From assembly GCF_031082295.1 (NCBI RefSeq), contig NZ_JAVHLD010000010.1, positions 1 to 64,000 of the forward strand: 64,000 bases of DNA, in the 5' to 3' direction. A model generated the notes under the pieces. That model was given only the letters and a program-made list of their open reading frames with translations. It searched no databases and was not told the origin of the DNA. This stretch comes from Humidesulfovibrio sp. (lineage in GTDB: Bacteria > Desulfobacterota > Desulfovibrionia > Desulfovibrionales > Desulfovibrionaceae). Shown piece after piece: positions 21,768-29,940 of this stretch. The position numbers were made by a program, and so were the translations under genes. Every line of letters starts with the position of its first letter. Position 1 is the stretch's first letter.

Positions 21768-23042
21768 ATGAGCGAACTGAAAAAGATGTATACCACCCTG
21801 CTGCGCGACCACTTCCCCGACGACCTGCGCTTGCAGATCGGCAGCCAGGAACTGGTCTACAAGAAGCGCACCTGGAATATCGGCGGTGAAGTGCGCGGCC
21901 TGCGCTACGGCGAGAACCCGGACCAGCCCGCGGCCCTGTACGAGCAAGTTGGCGGCGAGCTTATCCTGGACGGCGTGGCCTTCCGCGCGCCCGGCCAGGG
22001 GCTCGTCTCGGCCCTCACCGAGGAGCACATGCTCCAGGCCGGCAAGCACCCCGGCAAGACCAACCTGACCGACGTGGACAACGGGCTGAACATCCTGCAA
22101 TACCTCACCGCCCGCCCGGCCGCCGTCATCCTCAAGCACAACAATCCCTGCGGCGCCGCCTGGACCGACCTGGGCATCGCCGAGGCAGTGAGCCGCGCCT
22201 TCTGGGCCGACCGAATCGCCGCCTTCGGCGGGGCCGTGGTGGTCAACCGCCCTCTGACCAAGGAAGCCGCCGAGCTCATCAACTCCTTCTATTTCGAGGT
22301 GGTGGCCGCGCCCGAGTTCGAGCCCGGCGTGGTGGACATCCTGAAGGCGAGAAAGAACCTGCGCATCCTGAAGATCCCCGGCATCGCCAGACTCGACGAG
22401 CTGGCCCGCTCGCCGTTCCTTGACATCAAGAGCCTGTTCGACGGCGGGCTGGTGCTGCAGAGCTCCTTCCAGAGCCGCATCCGCGAGGCCTCGGACTTCC
22501 TGCCCGCCACGGCGGAAAAGGACGGCGTGACCTACACCTCGCGCAAGCCCACCGCGAGCGAGATGCAGGACCTCATCTTCGCCTGGTCCATCGAGGCCGG
22601 GGTCAGCTCCAACTCGGTGATCTTCGTGCGCGACGGCGTCACCACGGCCATCGGCACCGGCGAGCAGGACCGCGTGGGCTGCGTGGATTTGACCATCACC
22701 AAGGCCCGCACCAAGTATGCCGACCTGCTCTCGTTCAAGGAGCAGAACTGCTCCATCTACGAGCTGATGCTGGCCGCCCGCGCCGATGCGGCCAAGGCCG
22801 AGATCCTGGCCGACATCCGCAGGCGCTCCGACGAGGCGAGGGGCGGCCTGCCCGGCTCTGCGCTCGTCAGCGACGGGTTCTTCCCCTTCCGCGACGGCGT
22901 GGACCTGTGCCTTGCCCAGGGCGTCACCGCCATCGCCCAGCCCGGCGGTTCCCTGCGCGATTATGAAGTCATCCGCGCGGTGAACGAGGCCAGCCCCCAG
23001 GTGGCCATGGTCTTCACCGGCCAGCGGTCGTTTAAGCACTAG
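21768..23042 (+). CDS. purH: AICAR transformylase (PurH C-terminal half only)
   Basis: 424 residues, against about 525 for bifunctional PurH. The LKHNNPCG motif with catalytic Lys123-His124 of AICAR formyltransferase is present, plus the C-terminal FPFRDGVD and AQPGGS(L)RD segments. The MGS-like IMP cyclohydrolase domain that normally precedes this is missing, and no separate cyclohydrolase gene is in the window. So it should formylate AICAR to FAICAR using 10-formyl-THF, with ring closure done by a protein encoded elsewhere. ATG 21768 has AAGGA upstream. The exonuclease gene follows after 13 bases. Confidence 0.9.
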   Translation: MSELKKMYTTLLRDHFPDDLRLQIGSQELVYKKRTWNIGGEVRGLRYGENPDQPAALYEQVGGELILDGVAFRAPGQGLVSALTEEHMLQAGKHPGKTNLTDVDNGLNILQYLTARPAAVILKHNNPCGAAWTDLGIAEAVSRAFWADRIAAFGGAVVVNRPLTKEAAELINSFYFEVVAAPEFEPGVVDILKARKNLRILKIPGIARLDELARSPFLDIKSLFDGGLVLQSSFQSRIREASDFLPATAEKDGVTYTSRKPTASEMQDLIFAWSIEAGVSSNSVIFVRDGVTTAIGTGEQDRVGCVDLTITKARTKYADLLSFKEQNCSIYELMLAARADAAKAEILADIRRRSDEARGGLPGSALVSDGFFPFRDGVDLCLAQGVTAIAQPGGSLRDYEVIRAVNEASPQVAMVFTGQRSFKH

Positions 23043-23055
23043 GCCGCAGGATCTG

Positions 23056-25188
23056 ATGTCGAACCCCCCCAAGCTTTCCGGCTTTCTCAAGCCGGGCTCG
23101 GTCGTCGAATTTCTCCAGGACAACGAGGCGCACATCGCCTGGGTCCTGGAGGAATCCGGCGGACGCCTGCGCCTGCTGACCCGCACCCGCCGCGAGGTCA
23201 AACTGCCGGACTCGCGCCTGCTGCCCTGGACCGGGCCAGAATATCCCGCCGGGGCCACCCGAGAGGAGATCAGCCACCGCCTGGAGGCCCTGGAGACCCG
23301 CCGCCGCGAGATCATGGCCGAGCTGAACCCGCTGGAGCTCTGGGACATGGCCCAGGGCGAGCTTGAGCGCGCGCCCGTCGAATGGTTCGCCACGCTGCTC
23401 TGGCAGGAGCCGGGCGTCAACGAGCTGGCCGCGCTGGGCCGGGCGCTGCTCGGCGCCAAGACGCATTTCAAGTTCAACCCGCCGGACTTCGAGATCCACC
23501 CGGCGGACAAGGTCGAGGCCAGGCTGGCCCAGGAACGCGAGGCCAAGGAACGCGAGAGCGTGGTCAACGCCGGGCACGCCCTGCTCACCGGGCTGTGGAA
23601 CCGCATCAAGTCCGGCCAGCCGCCGCTGCCCCCCGGCACGCGCGACCTGCCCGAGGCCCGCATTCCCGACGACGAGGTGCTGAAGCGCCTGCACGCCGTG
23701 CTGCTGGCCCAGGTGGCCGGGCGCTCCGCCTCAAGCAGCGAGCACGACGCCCTGGCCAAGTTCTGGGAGAGCCTCAAGAAATCCCTGCCCGACGTGCCGC
23801 ACCTGCCGTTGCAGTTGGCCCAGGCCTGGGGCCTGCTGCCGCCGCACCACAATCATCTGCTGGACGAGGCCGGGTACGCCTGGGGCGACGAGTGGTCCGC
23901 CGAATTCGCGGACGAGATCTTCGAGCAGTTGAAGCGCTTCGACGACCTCGCCGCCAGCGCCGCCAAAGACGGCGGGCTCGACCCCACGCCTTTTGTGAGC
24001 ATCGACGCGGCCACAACGCGCGACATCGACGACGCCTTCTTCGTGGCCCGGGCCGAGCTGCCCGGCGGAGGCGAAGGCTTCCGCTGCGCCATCGCCCTGG
24101 CCCGGCCCACGCTGGCCTGGGACTTCGGCGGCAGGCTCGACCGCGAGGTCATGAACCGCGTCACCAGCCTGTACCTGCCCGAAGGCTCCGGCCACATGAT
24201 GCCCGAGAGCCTGGGCACCGGCCATTTCAGCCTGGCCGAGGGCCAGCCCAAGCCCGCCCTGGTGGCCGAGTTTCTGCTCGACGAGCGCGGCGAGGTGCTC
24301 GATACCACCCCGCGCCTGGCCTGGATCACCGTCACGCGCAACATCGCCTACCCCGACGCCCAGGCCACCCTGGACGCGGATTCCGACGCGCACCTGAGCC
24401 TGGCCATGCGCCTGGCTCGGCTGCTGCTCGACCGCCGCCTGGAACGCGGGGCCGTGGTCATCGACCGGCCCGAACCCGTGGTGAGCCTGGAGGGCGAGCC
24501 CGGCGACGTGCGCGTATGCATCGAGACCCGCGCAGGCTGCCCGGACGCGGAGCTGCTCGTCAGCGAATTTATGATCCTGGCCAACTGCGGGCTGGCGCGC
24601 TGGGCTGGCGAGGTCGGCGTGCCGCTGCTGCACCGTACCCAGAACATCGCCCTGCCCCCCAGCGCCACCGGCGTGTTCAACGACCCCGTGGACATCGCCC
24701 GGGTGGTCAAGCTGCTGGCTCCGCCCGCGCTGGAATGCACGCCGCGCCGCCACGCGGCCCTAGCCTGCGAGGCCTATGCCACGCTGACCTCGCCCATCCG
24801 CCGCTACGTGGACTTTCTGAACATGGCCCAGATTCAGGACTACCTCGCCACCGGCGCCCCGCGCCTGAGCCTGGCCGAACTGGAAGCGCTGATCCCCACG
24901 CTCTCGGCGCGCATCCAGGAGGTGGGGCAGATCCAGCGCTTCCGCCCGCGCTACTGGAAGCTCGTGTACCTGGCCCAGCACAAGCGCGAGAGCTTCCCGG
25001 CCCTGGTGGTGGATGACACCGGCCCCTACCCCACCCTGGCGCTGCCCGACTTGCAACTGCAGGTGCGCCTGCCGCGCAACATGCTGGGCGAAAAGGCCCA
25101 CCCCGGCATGGCCGTGACCGTGCTGTTCGGGCGCATCGACCCGCTGACCAACGAACTGAAGGTGCTGGAGGCGCAGGAAGCGGAATAG
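23056..25188 (+). CDS. RNase II/R family 3'-5' exoribonuclease
   Basis: 710 residues. The RNB catalytic domain starts near 310, with the four metal-binding aspartates D317, D323, D325, D326 in IDAATTRDIDDAF and the later TSPIRRYVDFLN segment that contacts RNA. The N-terminal 300 residues are a divergent, partly helical region rather than two obvious cold-shock domains, and there is only a short possible S1-like C terminus. It degrades single-stranded RNA processively from the 3' end. It is intermediate between RNase II (about 640) and RNase R (about 800), so I do not assign rnb or rnr. Translationally close to purH. Confidence 0.88.
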   Translation: MSNPPKLSGFLKPGSVVEFLQDNEAHIAWVLEESGGRLRLLTRTRREVKLPDSRLLPWTGPEYPAGATREEISHRLEALETRRREIMAELNPLELWDMAQGELERAPVEWFATLLWQEPGVNELAALGRALLGAKTHFKFNPPDFEIHPADKVEARLAQEREAKERESVVNAGHALLTGLWNRIKSGQPPLPPGTRDLPEARIPDDEVLKRLHAVLLAQVAGRSASSSEHDALAKFWESLKKSLPDVPHLPLQLAQAWGLLPPHHNHLLDEAGYAWGDEWSAEFADEIFEQLKRFDDLAASAAKDGGLDPTPFVSIDAATTRDIDDAFFVARAELPGGGEGFRCAIALARPTLAWDFGGRLDREVMNRVTSLYLPEGSGHMMPESLGTGHFSLAEGQPKPALVAEFLLDERGEVLDTTPRLAWITVTRNIAYPDAQATLDADSDAHLSLAMRLARLLLDRRLERGAVVIDRPEPVVSLEGEPGDVRVCIETRAGCPDAELLVSEFMILANCGLARWAGEVGVPLLHRTQNIALPPSATGVFNDPVDIARVVKLLAPPALECTPRRHAALACEAYATLTSPIRRYVDFLNMAQIQDYLATGAPRLSLAELEALIPTLSARIQEVGQIQRFRPRYWKLVYLAQHKRESFPALVVDDTGPYPTLALPDLQLQVRLPRNMLGEKAHPGMAVTVLFGRIDPLTNELKVLEAQEAE

Positions 25189-25329
25189 CGCTTCATGCCA
25201 TCCATTTTCCGCCCCCCTCTGTACAAGCCGCCAGGATTCTGTCACATCTGCGCACATCGGCCCCTTGCCGGTCTGCGCTCCTTCGCGCAGCTCCGCTCGC
25301 AAGAGCACGAGCCGAACCAGAGGTCCGCC

Positions 25330-26481
25330 ATGCACTACCTCACCCTGGTGGCCATCGCGAAGGACGAGACGCGAAACCTGCGCGAATGGCTTGTGTACCA
25401 CGCCATCCTGGGCGTCGAAGCCTTCATCATCTACGACAACGAAAGCAGCGTGCCCATACGGGAGACCCTTGCGCCTTATATGCGTGACGTATTCCTCACC
25501 GTTGTGGACATACCGGGCCAGAACATGCAGGCCACCGCGTACGCGCACGCCTTGCGCGATTTCGGCAACACGACGCGATGGATGGGCTTCATCGACCTTG
25601 ATGAATACATCGTGCCGCACGCAACGGACGATCTGCGCCATCTGCTCACGGACTACGAGGACTACGCCGGGCTGGTCATCAACTGGGCCATGTACGGCTC
25701 CGGCGGGCACATGAAACGCCCCCACGGACTGATGATCGAGAACTACACAACGCGGCTGCCCTTGAGCGATTCGCAGAACGTCCATGTGAAGTCCATAGTG
25801 AAGCCGGCCTGCACGCTGCACCCCATGTCGCCCCACAGCTTTGCCTACCGCCAGGGCTGTTTCGCCGTGAACACGGACCGCATGCCCATCGCAGCACCCT
25901 TCAGCCCCGTGTGCCACGACAAGGTGCGCGTCAACCACTACTTCTACCGCTCCCAGGAGGAGTTCCAGGAGAAGATGGCGCGCGGCCGCTCGGACTGCAA
26001 CGCACCAGAATACCAACGCTCCATCGACTGCTTCAACAACCAGCTCCATGCCCCGGCCGAGGAAGACAGATGCGCCACAAAATATCTAGACAAACTCAAG
26101 ACTCTGCTGAAGGGCGATGATCCGGCTGCAGTCATCGCGTACCCGCGCCGGAGCATCGCGCAAGACCAGCCGGGCTACCTCACGGCCTACGTGGACGCGG
26201 CTCGGCGCTGCGACACCGATGGGGCCGAGGTGATCTTGCGCGAAGCCCTTGCGCGTTTCCCGGACGACCCGGTGCTCATCGCCGTGCGGGCGGGCACCCT
26301 GCGCCTGTCGGGCGACCTGCCCCGCGCCCTGGCCGAGGCCAAGCGCTCCTTAAGCATCATCCCCACGGCCCAGGGCCTCACCGAGCTCGCGGCGGTGCAC
26401 CGGGCGCTGGGCGAGCACGCCCTGGCCGAGAAGGTCAAGGATTACCACGATTACCTGGTCCGGTTCGGGCATTTGAACTAG
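25330..26481 (+). CDS. GT92/GT2-like glycosyltransferase
   Basis: 383 residues. The N terminus (LVAIAKDETRNLREWLVYHAILG, in parts) and the FIIYDNES segment are typical of the Glyco_tranf_2_4/GT92 fold, with the metal-binding FIDLDEY (Asp89, Asp91). Later HDKVRVNHYFYRS matches the family's C-terminal region. Residues about 290-383 form a TPR-like helical tail. It probably adds a sugar to a surface glycan; donor and acceptor are unknown. The ATG at 25330 follows AGAGGT; the open frame begins earlier at 25195 without a site. Confidence 0.85.
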   Translation: MHYLTLVAIAKDETRNLREWLVYHAILGVEAFIIYDNESSVPIRETLAPYMRDVFLTVVDIPGQNMQATAYAHALRDFGNTTRWMGFIDLDEYIVPHATDDLRHLLTDYEDYAGLVINWAMYGSGGHMKRPHGLMIENYTTRLPLSDSQNVHVKSIVKPACTLHPMSPHSFAYRQGCFAVNTDRMPIAAPFSPVCHDKVRVNHYFYRSQEEFQEKMARGRSDCNAPEYQRSIDCFNNQLHAPAEEDRCATKYLDKLKTLLKGDDPAAVIAYPRRSIAQDQPGYLTAYVDAARRCDTDGAEVILREALARFPDDPVLIAVRAGTLRLSGDLPRALAEAKRSLSIIPTAQGLTELAAVHRALGEHALAEKVKDYHDYLVRFGHLN

Positions 26482-26505
26482 CCGCGCGCATCCGTAACGC
26501 AAACG

Positions 26506-26538
26506 AAAAGGCCGGAGCCCCATCGGAGCCCCGGCCTT
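26506..26538. terminator. bidirectional terminator between glycosyltransferase gene and aor
   Basis: AAGGCCGG (26508-26515) pairs with CCGGCCTT (26531-26538). On the minus strand the stem is followed by TTTTCGTTT, so it best fits aor; on plus it is followed by CTGCGTTT. Confidence 0.7.
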
Positions 26539-26561
26539 CTGCGTTTCCCGTCTAATCTGGT

Positions 26562-28295
26562 CTAGCAGACCTTGGCGGCCTGCATTTCCTCGGCGGTGAA
26601 GTCCCACACGGTGCCGTGGGGCGGCAGCGGCTCGTTCTTGAAGAAGTCCGGCAGCTGGTCGTCCTTGGCGGTGAAGCCAGCGGCGGTGTTGAAGGCGATC
26701 TCGTCCTTCAGGGTGTTGATGCCCAGGTTCACCACGTCGTCCACGGTGTAGGGCTTGCCGGTGAGGGCCGCCACCAGGTCCGCGATGCAGGGCACGCCGT
26801 CGGCGTTGTCCAGCACGGCGAAGGCCACGAACAGGCACAGGCCCAGGGCGTCCACGGCGGCGGTGGCCACCTGCAGGTTCTTGCTGATCTCGATCTGGCC
26901 GGCCTTGCCCGTGGGGGCCACGTCGCCGCCGACCTTCAGGATGTTCTGGCACACGGCGTAGCCGGCGGTGTGGTCCGCGCCCTGGGTGGTGGTGCAGTAG
27001 GTCACGCCCACGCCCTTCACGCTGCGGGGGTCGTAGGCGGGCAGGGCCTGGTTCTTGACCACGGGCACGCGGTCCACGCCGAAGGCCTGGGCGGCGAAGC
27101 CCGTGCCGTTGCCGATGATGCGGCCCATGGCGTCGGACTTGTCGCCCACCTTGCGGATGAGCTTCTCGGCGGCCTTGCCGTCGCCCCAGGCGATGATGCC
27201 GCCTTCCATGGCCATGGCGATGGTGTTGCCGAGCTCGATGGTATCAAGGCCCATGTCGTCGCAGGCGCGGTCGAGGGCGGCGATGTCGTCCAGGTCCTTG
27301 ATCAGCGTGTTGGCGCCAAACGCCCACACGGTCTCGTACTCGAAGCCGCTGGTCAGGTACTTGCCGGCCTTGTCCACGTACTCCTGGGAGCACTGGATGA
27401 TGCAGCCGGTGTGGCAGCCGTGCTTGACCTTGCCGCCGCGCTTGGTGATGGTCTCGGCGATGGCCTCGCCGGAGATGGCGGCGGCGTGCTCGAAGCGGCC
27501 GTCGCGGAAGTTCTTGGTGGGCAGGGCGCCCGCCTCGTTGATGATGTTCACCAGGATGGCGGTGCCGAAGCCCGGCAGGCCCTGGCTGGTGACCGGGTGG
27601 CCCTTCAGGATCTCGACCCAGCGCTTGCCCGCGGCCTTGAACTTCTCGGCGTCGACGCCGGGGACCATGCTGCAACCGGCGTCGTCCAGAACGATGGCCT
27701 TGACCTTCTTGGAGCCCATGACCGCGCCCAGGCCGCCGCGTCCGGCCGCGCGGGACGGACGGCCCTCGGGGTCGGAGAACTGCACAGAGGCGGCCATGCG
27801 GCAGGTCTCGCCGCCGGGGCCGATGAGCATGGCGCCGATCTTGGACCCGAACTTGGCCAGGATCTTGTCCATGCAGGCGTAGGTGCCAAGGCCTTCCATC
27901 TCGCTGGCGGCCTCGAACTTGACGCCGTCCTTGGTGATGATGATGTTGGTGAAGCCGGCGCCTTCCTCGGGCTTGTCCTCCAGCACGATGGCCAGGATGC
28001 CCAGCTTGGCGAGCTTCTGGGCGAACTGGCCGCCGGAGTTGCTCTCCTTGATGGTGCCGGTGAGGGGCGACTTGGCGCCCAGGGAAATGCGGCCTGAGTT
28101 GGCGACGATGGTGCCGGTCAGGACGCCAGCGGCGGCCACCAGCTTGTTGGCGGCGGAAAGAGCGTGGGCCGTGGCCGGGACTTCGTCCAGCACGATGCGG
28201 GAGGTCAGGGCGCGACCGCCCAGGCCCAGGTATTTGCCCAGTTCCTCGAACTTGAATTCCTTGGTGCGGGTGTTGATGCGCAGTATCTTCGACAT
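26562..28295 (-). CDS. aor: aldehyde:ferredoxin oxidoreductase (tungsten/molybdenum)
   Basis: 577 residues, typical AOR size. The N-terminal domain has the GLGGRALTS and pterin-binding RAAGRGGLGAVMGSKK segments. An iron-sulfur cluster set is visible: Cys294, Cys298 and Cys302 in GCHTGCIIQC plus a distal Cys in ALGLCLF. It oxidises aldehydes to acids, passing electrons to ferredoxin, with a bis-pterin W or Mo. The C-x3-C-x3-C spacing differs from the C-x2-C-x3-C I expect for the archaeal enzyme. ATG 28295 follows AGGAG. Divergent from a CysQ fusion gene. Confidence 0.93.
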   Translation of the reverse strand: MSKILRINTRTKEFKFEELGKYLGLGGRALTSRIVLDEVPATAHALSAANKLVAAAGVLTGTIVANSGRISLGAKSPLTGTIKESNSGGQFAQKLAKLGILAIVLEDKPEEGAGFTNIIITKDGVKFEAASEMEGLGTYACMDKILAKFGSKIGAMLIGPGGETCRMAASVQFSDPEGRPSRAAGRGGLGAVMGSKKVKAIVLDDAGCSMVPGVDAEKFKAAGKRWVEILKGHPVTSQGLPGFGTAILVNIINEAGALPTKNFRDGRFEHAAAISGEAIAETITKRGGKVKHGCHTGCIIQCSQEYVDKAGKYLTSGFEYETVWAFGANTLIKDLDDIAALDRACDDMGLDTIELGNTIAMAMEGGIIAWGDGKAAEKLIRKVGDKSDAMGRIIGNGTGFAAQAFGVDRVPVVKNQALPAYDPRSVKGVGVTYCTTTQGADHTAGYAVCQNILKVGGDVAPTGKAGQIEISKNLQVATAAVDALGLCLFVAFAVLDNADGVPCIADLVAALTGKPYTVDDVVNLGINTLKDEIAFNTAAGFTAKDDQLPDFFKNEPLPPHGTVWDFTAEEMQAAKVC

Positions 28296-28359
28296 GTTGT
28301 CGCTCCTGTGTTTATGGTTGCGAAGGCGCGCGGCCTTGACTAAGCGAGAGGCTCAGCTG

Positions 28360-28387
28360 AAGATACGTATGGGAAGCGAAAAGTCAA
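28360..28387 (-). promoter_or_regulatory. promoter of aor
   Basis: On the minus strand TTGACT (28382-28387) and TATCTT (28360-28365) are 16 bases apart. The -10 and the spacing are the same as in the promoter before groES. Expected start is about 60 bases before the aor start codon. Confidence 0.6.
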
Positions 28388-28403
28388 ACATATTTGGCTG
28401 TTG

Positions 28404-28440
28404 TATCACTCATGACATATATCAATAGTGACATAGTCAC
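28404..28440. promoter_or_regulatory. operator-like repeats between aor and the cysQ fusion
   Basis: TGACATA occurs twice in direct orientation (28413-28419 and 28429-28435), 16 bases apart, and the second copy lies inside a perfect palindrome GTGAC-ATA-GTCAC (28428-28440). The palindrome abuts the Shine-Dalgarno of the plus-strand gene and lies 40-50 bases upstream of the aor -35. A metal- or redox-responsive regulator could bind here; the regulator is unknown. Confidence 0.45.
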
Positions 28441-28449
28441 GGAGGCCCA

Positions 28450-29838
28450 ATGCCCGGAGCACACAACCTCACGGTCACGGCGAGCCGAGAATCTCTGCTG
28501 GCCCTGACCCCCATCCTGCGCGAAGGGGTCGGCATCGGCCTGCGGCCCGGCATCAGCCTGCGTCAGACCATGATCCAGGACCTGGGGTTCTGCCCCACGT
28601 GCGTGGAGGAGCGCGTGCAGACCGTGTTCCTCGACGGCTCGCCCGTGGACGACATCGACGCCGACCACGCGGTGGCGGGCTGCACCCTGGCCCTGGCCGG
28701 AGCCCTGCCAGGCGTGGCGGGCATCGCCATGCGCCGGGGCAGCCCGGTGGGCGTGTTCCGCGAGGGCATCGCCCACGGCATCGCCCACGAAGACGAGGCC
28801 GCCTCGACCGCGCTCCTGCCCGTCACGCTCAAGCTTTTCAACACAGTGGCCATTGAATGCCTGGCGGCAGTGCTCGAGCAGGGAGTGGAACTGCGCGCGG
28901 GCCGACTGGCCGAACTGCTCGCGGCAGACCCCGACGCCCTGGCGACGGCCTCCTTCACGCTCAACGGGCAGGACGTGGACCGCGCCGCGCTCGTCACCGC
29001 GTTGACAGGCCAGGCCGGAACCCTCCGCCTCACCGCCGAGCACGCCGAGACGAACGCCCCGACCCCTGACCTCGCGGTCCTGGCCGACATCGCCGAGACC
29101 GCAGGCCGGGCCATCATGAAGGTGCGCGAGGCCGGCTTCCGGGTGGAGTACAAGGAAGACCACTCGCCGCTGACCCGCGCCGACCTGGCCTCGCACGAGA
29201 CCATCCTGCGCGGCCTGGCGGAGAAATTTCCCGGCGTGCCGGTGCTCTCGGAAGAAGGCGCGGCCATCCCCGCCGAAAAGCGCCAACGCTGGAAGCGCCT
29301 GTTCATCGTGGACCCGCTGGACGGCACCAAGGAGTTCGTGAAGGCTCTGGGCGAGTTCTGCGTGTGCATCGCCCTGGCCGAGGACGGCTACCCGGCGCTG
29401 GGAGCCGTGCATGTGCCCGTGTGGGGCAAGACGTATGTGGGCGGCCTGGGCCTGGGCGCCTTCCTGCGTGAAAACGGCGGCGCCTGGACGCCGATCAGCG
29501 TGCGCCACCCCGACCCGGCGGGCCTCACCGTGCTGGCCAGCCGCTCCCACCCCTCGCCCGAAACCGACCAGTACCTTGCGTCGATAAACGTTCGCGAGCG
29601 GGTCACCGCGGGCAGCGCGCTGAAGTTCTGCCTGGTGGCCGAGGGCAAGGCCGACCTGTACCCGCGCCTGAACACCGGCATGCGCGAATGGGACTCCGCC
29701 GCCGGGCAGGCCGTGCTCGAGGGCGCTGGCGGCAGCGTGCTGGAACTCGTGGACGGGCAGCCCGGCCCGCGCCTGGCCGTGAACAAGCCGGACCTGAAGA
29801 ACCCGGCGTTCATCGCCTCGGCAACGCCGAGAGCGTAG
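28450..29838 (+). CDS. CysQ-type 3'(2'),5'-bisphosphate phosphatase fused to an unknown N-terminal domain
   Basis: 462 residues. Residues about 200-455 form an inositol-monophosphatase-family domain: DPLDGTKEF (Asp288, Asp291) and WDSAAG (Asp415) supply the metal sites, as in CysQ, which hydrolyses PAP to AMP. Residues 1-190 do not belong to this family: they contain a CPTC pair near residue 55, then a FLDGSPVDDIDAD segment that reads like a small beta-grasp region, and a GxxMRRGS turn. ATG 28450 follows GGAGG. Fusion is in one frame without suspicious composition change. Divergence from aor suggests shared control. Confidence 0.82.
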   Translation: MPGAHNLTVTASRESLLALTPILREGVGIGLRPGISLRQTMIQDLGFCPTCVEERVQTVFLDGSPVDDIDADHAVAGCTLALAGALPGVAGIAMRRGSPVGVFREGIAHGIAHEDEAASTALLPVTLKLFNTVAIECLAAVLEQGVELRAGRLAELLAADPDALATASFTLNGQDVDRAALVTALTGQAGTLRLTAEHAETNAPTPDLAVLADIAETAGRAIMKVREAGFRVEYKEDHSPLTRADLASHETILRGLAEKFPGVPVLSEEGAAIPAEKRQRWKRLFIVDPLDGTKEFVKALGEFCVCIALAEDGYPALGAVHVPVWGKTYVGGLGLGAFLRENGGAWTPISVRHPDPAGLTVLASRSHPSPETDQYLASINVRERVTAGSALKFCLVAEGKADLYPRLNTGMREWDSAAGQAVLEGAGGSVLELVDGQPGPRLAVNKPDLKNPAFIASATPRA

Positions 29839-29842
29839 CCGG

Positions 29843-29860
29843 GGGCGCTGCCCAGCGCCC
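29843..29860. terminator. hairpin between convergent genes
   Basis: GGGCGCTG (29843-29850) and CAGCGCCC (29853-29860) are perfectly complementary around two bases, just after the cysQ-fusion stop. A second, weaker GGGAGGG/CCCTCCC hairpin follows at 29918-29934, next to the rmuC stop. Neither has a T tract. Confidence 0.4.
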
Positions 29861-29940
29861 GATCAACGCGACGACCTTAAGCTAGGGTTGCTGCTCGTTT
29901 GGCGGTGAAACGGCGGCGGGAGGGGAGCCCTCCCCCACCC

